7,107 bases of DNA from Dehalococcoidales bacterium (lineage in GTDB: Bacteria > Chloroflexota > Dehalococcoidia > Dehalococcoidales > UBA5760). Both the position numbers and the translations under genes were made by a program. How positions within the stretch are numbered: position 1 is the first letter of the stretch; each line of letters opens with the position of its first letter. The notes below the pieces were generated by a model that saw nothing but the letters and a program-made list of their open reading frames with translations, was not told the origin of the DNA and ran no database searches. The stretch is from contig JAQTTS010000067.1 in assembly GCA_028710655.1 (NCBI GenBank), positions 2,042 to 9,148 of the forward strand, in the 5' to 3' direction. Shown piece after piece: positions 4,611-7,107 of the stretch.

Positions 4611-6735
4611 AGACATTATTCAAAACCTGCGAAAAGAGAGGGCCACGCCCAGTGAGGAAGACCTGAGAAGCCTGCCATACAAGAAAGCCTTTATCTATGG
4701 CAGGGTATCCACGCAGGAGCAGGTACGGCAAAGCCGTGAATCCATCATGGATATCGCCAAGCAGGTAGAAGTAGCCATAAAGGATGGCTACCACACTGGC
4801 CTTAAGGTTCAGGACATTGAGGAGTGGCTTAAGGCTATTCAGAATGGTGAAGATGTTTCCAAAATCATTGAGGATGGTGATGTTACAGTCAACTGCAAAG
4901 ACCTGGGGCTGTCCGGGTCACTGGATGAAGATAAGAGGCCGGGGCTGCGTGACCTGAGGCAGGGTGTTGAGAGTGATCACACCGGCACGGTGTATCTCAC
5001 CGAAGGTATGAGCCGCCTCTCCCGAGACCGTGACAGGGTACTGGGCTACAAGCTGCTAAGACTGCTCAAGGAGCATAAGTGCCGCATAAGGACGCCCGAA
5101 GGCGTCTATAACCCGGCCATTCCGCGCGACTGGGAAAACCTGGCCGATGACATTGAAGACTCGGCTGAAGAGATGAAAAAGTTCGGAGTAAGGCTTCACC
5201 GGCGGAGGGCTAACAAGGCTGCTGAAGGTAAACATGTAGGTACTCCGGTATGCCCCGGCTTCATCGTGAAAATCGAGGGGCAGCGAAGCGACGGTTCCTA
5301 TATCTTGGACCACTGGGTGCTGTATCCCCCGCATCAGGAAGTGGTTATCACCGCACTTGAGGAGGTGGTAAGACAGCGCTCCGTATTCCGGGCGGTCAAG
5401 GTGCTTCACGCTGCCGGGACGGTGTTTCCTTTCTTTCCCGATGAACTGAAGTACATGGAAACAAGGTCACTATTGAGGCTTTATCCCAGGAATAACAGGG
5501 GATATGTCATTACCACCAATACACTCATGAGCTTGGCGACCAACCTGAACCTCACCGGCACCTGGGAATGGGGGAATATCATCCGCGAGAACAACCATCA
5601 GGCAATTGTGCCTCAAGACCTATTTCTCCAGGCTTACGAGGTAGCGACATCCAACAAGCCGAGGGGAAAAGCCGCTTATGCCGAACCTATGGAATGGGCT
5701 GGCCTTCTCTATTGCTGTAACCATGACCTGCCGAAGAGGGTTTCTTCGTACAACACCAGAAAGCGCTGGGCCTGCAATCAGGACTCTCACCTTGGCCTGG
5801 CCCCTCGGTGTCTCTACATTGAGGACCACCTGCTGACCCCGCCGCTGAGCACGGAGTTTCTACGCTGCCTTGACCTTACCCCTCATGCCGAGGGGGTACT
5901 GGAGAAGCTCAAATCAGAGGTGAGTGAGAGCAGTTACGAAGAAAACCGGCGTCGCCAACGGGAGACGGAGCTTAAAGCGCACATTACCAACCTGAAAAGG
6001 TATCTCGGTTCTGATAACCCGGAGCGGGAAGAGACATACTGGAGTCTTATTAAAGAAGCCCAGAACGAGCTTCAAATGATTCAGCAAAGACCGCCTGCCC
6101 GGCAGTCGACGGTAATCGACCTGGAAAGGGTAAGGCATTTCCTAGATAACCTGGAAGAAAACTGGGTAAGATATCCCAGCCGCCTGCGCAACCACCTGCT
6201 CAAGCTGCTGATAGATAGGGTGGAAATGCGGCACGACCGTAGTCATGTTGAGTGTACCATCGTTTGGAAGATGGGTCTTCAACAGACGGTCGATATCCAG
6301 CGTCCCCAGGCTCACTTCAAAGCTGAAAACCGGTGGTCCGCCGAAGAGACCAGACTTCTCCGGATGCTGTGGCCCTCCGCCTCCTGGGAAGCCATCTTAG
6401 CCGCCTTGCCTGAGAGAAACAAGTCAGCGATATACCTCAGGGCAACTAGGCTCAGGCTGAGCAGGCGGGGGATAAAAAAGGCGCCTGGAAAATCGACACT
6501 CTGGACGCAGGAAGAAGTCGACCAGTTGAAAGACTGTTATTTAATCAGGGGATTGAGTAAAATAGAAATAGCTGACCGGCTTGGACGCACCAAGGGAGCA
6601 ATAGAACACAAGATTTCAGAAATGAAACTCATTAGACCAAAAGATCTTCGCCGGTATAAGCACCAGCCGGTCTGGCAGTCCGGTGACTTCAAGGTCACAG
6701 ACGCCACGTGTTCTCAAAGACATAGACCACTTTGA
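4600..6735 (+). CDS. Large serine recombinase with tandem Myb/GcrA-like C-terminal domains
   Basis: This 711-residue protein integrates or excises DNA using an active-site serine. The resolvase domain spans about 28-165, with Ser37 in FIYGRVSTQEQ, then LGLSG, KRPGL (112-116) and MSRLSRDRD (137-145). The segment between Ser37 and LGLSG is about 30 residues longer than usual. The recombinase domain follows (about 195-345; NKAAEGKHVGTPVCPGF). Next is a zinc-ribbon-like region (370-404) with Cys372, Cys373, Cys392 and Cys404; its first knuckle is CC-x-H rather than the usual CxxC. A coiled coil lies at about 432-498. Two helix-turn-helix units of Myb/GcrA type end the protein (577-623 starting RWSAEE, 633-679 starting LWTQEE), an uncommon addition. 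GTG at 4600 is the start, with AAGGAGG nine bases upstream. The last ~13 codons lie antisense within the ArdC-like gene, where the stop codon also lies. Confidence 0.92.
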   Translation: MNLEDIIQNLRKERATPSEEDLRSLPYKKAFIYGRVSTQEQVRQSRESIMDIAKQVEVAIKDGYHTGLKVQDIEEWLKAIQNGEDVSKIIEDGDVTVNCKDLGLSGSLDEDKRPGLRDLRQGVESDHTGTVYLTEGMSRLSRDRDRVLGYKLLRLLKEHKCRIRTPEGVYNPAIPRDWENLADDIEDSAEEMKKFGVRLHRRRANKAAEGKHVGTPVCPGFIVKIEGQRSDGSYILDHWVLYPPHQEVVITALEEVVRQRSVFRAVKVLHAAGTVFPFFPDELKYMETRSLLRLYPRNNRGYVITTNTLMSLATNLNLTGTWEWGNIIRENNHQAIVPQDLFLQAYEVATSNKPRGKAAYAEPMEWAGLLYCCNHDLPKRVSSYNTRKRWACNQDSHLGLAPRCLYIEDHLLTPPLSTEFLRCLDLTPHAEGVLEKLKSEVSESSYEENRRRQRETELKAHITNLKRYLGSDNPEREETYWSLIKEAQNELQMIQQRPPARQSTVIDLERVRHFLDNLEENWVRYPSRLRNHLLKLLIDRVEMRHDRSHVECTIVWKMGLQQTVDIQRPQAHFKAENRWSAEETRLLRMLWPSASWEAILAALPERNKSAIYLRATRLRLSRRGIKKAPGKSTLWTQEEVDQLKDCYLIRGLSKIEIADRLGRTKGAIEHKISEMKLIRPKDLRRYKHQPVWQSGDFKVTDATCSQRHRPL
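6683..6715. other. Candidate attachment-site junction of the serine recombinase element
   Basis: On the minus strand the ArdC reading frame matches its family through VYVFE (to about 6713) and then reads five unrelated residues to a stop at 6697-6695. A small inverted repeat, GTGAC (6683-6687) and GTCAC (6694-6698), sits at the same place, as expected near a serine-recombinase crossover. The opposite junction was not found in this window, so the exact core is unknown. Confidence 0.35.
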
Positions 6736-7107
6736 AGAAAACGGGGCGCGGCTCTATCTCAGTCTCTGTCTCGGCTTCGTCCCGTTCCCTTTCCTCGGGT
6801 TTTTGCCTCGGCGGCATGACCGGCGCCAGGATAGCGATGCCCTTTTCGCTCTTTTTCACCCAGCGTCCCAGGTCTTTCCAGGTGCTGAACCCTGCTACCC
6901 TGGCGGCATCTGGCTTCTGGAGCATGATGAGTATCTGGTTACCAATACTGTAATCGTGAAACTTGGACATGGTGGTGAGGAACAGACGGAACTGGTAGCT
7001 GTCCTGGATACCTTCAACGCCGGCCTTGAGTTGCTTCATAACGGCGTCGATCTTCTTCTCTCCCACCTCCACTTCCACCGCCGGCAGAAGGTCCACCGCA
7101 AGGCTGT
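6695..7107 (-). CDS. ArdC-like N-terminal domain protein, truncated at its C-terminus; 5' end outside window
   Basis: The frame is open through the window edge (codons upstream of a GTG at 7096 remain open), so the true start is probably outside. The visible 136 residues carry the ArdC N-terminal (ssDNA-binding, antirestriction-associated) pattern: SKFHDYSIGNQILIMLQKPDAARVAGF, TWKDLGRWVKKSEKGIAILAP, an acidic low-complexity insert (ERERDEAETETEIEP), then FFKVVYVF. Related proteins are common on plasmids and conjugative elements. In them VYVF is normally followed by D-V-S-Q-T and, in many, a metallopeptidase-like C-terminal half. Here the protein ends after E-N-T-W-R-L. The end overlaps the serine recombinase by 41 bp on the opposite strand. 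It is probably a gene broken by integration; a naturally short protein is less likely. Confidence 0.75.
   Translation of the reverse strand, partial: SLAVDLLPAVEVEVGEKKIDAVMKQLKAGVEGIQDSYQFRLFLTTMSKFHDYSIGNQILIMLQKPDAARVAGFSTWKDLGRWVKKSEKGIAILAPVMPPRQKPEERERDEAETETEIEPRPVFFKVVYVFENTWRL

Larger units (their letters stand above)
3426..6712. mobile_element. Probable serine-recombinase integrative element, right end within an ardC-like gene
   Basis: A large serine recombinase operon abuts an ArdC-like gene whose coding sequence breaks at a conserved motif, consistent with an element inserted into ardC. The right end is inferred near 6712. The left end given here is only the operon promoter; the true left end may lie in the 2802-3425 region or further left. 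No downstream remnant of ardC was found on the left. Cargo beyond the three-gene operon is not evident. Confidence 0.4.

Overview
The window looks like an accessory, recombination-rich stretch of a bacterial chromosome, perhaps from a Chloroflexota-type (Dehalococcoidia-like) genome. The clues are a secreted protein with a Kre9/KNH-like beta domain and an Ala/Glu-rich helix, an AF2212-like (DUF104) antitoxin, and an ArdC-like protein, on a mid-GC background. The taxonomic guess is weak; the 'mobile DNA' reading is strong.

Left part (1-1556). A secreted or cell-surface protein gene runs leftward off the window edge from 517. A toxin-antitoxin pair (DUF104 antitoxin at 980-1198, MazF/PemK-type toxin at 1200-1556) runs rightward. 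Between them lies a 462-bp divergent intergenic region. It contains a 25-bp inverted repeat (691-715 and 875-899, 23/25 identical). These copies flank a strong-looking sigma70 promoter (-35 TTGACA, 17 bp, extended -10 TACATT on the minus strand) aimed at the secreted-protein gene. Each repeat has ATAA/TTAT arms around the same asymmetric 6-bp core, as in tyrosine-recombinase sites, and a tyrosine recombinase gene lies 0.7 kb away. This is the layout of a phase-variable invertible promoter: as written it drives the surface protein, and flipped it would face the toxin-antitoxin operon. Inversion is an inference; the repeat and promoter are seen directly.

Middle part (1627-3486). A tyrosine recombinase with all catalytic residues is encoded on the minus strand and appears to carry an N-terminal ribbon-helix-helix domain. 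Upstream is about 0.65 kb without a convincing gene. It is full of short structure: a G9/C5 hairpin, an AGATAG/AGAATAG repeat cluster, three hairpins about 75 bp apart, and four GTGCAA repeats. It ends in a clear promoter with a palindrome over the -10.

Right part (3487-6735). A tightly coupled three-gene operon encodes an AbrB/MazE-fold protein, an unrecognised 232-residue protein, and a large serine recombinase. The genes overlap by 4 and 11 bp. The recombinase ends in two tandem Myb/GcrA-like helix-turn-helix units. Its last codons overlap, antisense, the end of an ArdC-like gene (6695-7107, minus). ArdC homology stops abruptly just after the conserved VYVF motif. The simplest reading is that the serine-recombinase element inserted into ardC, placing one attachment junction near 6690-6715 and letting the recombinase frame run across it into target DNA.
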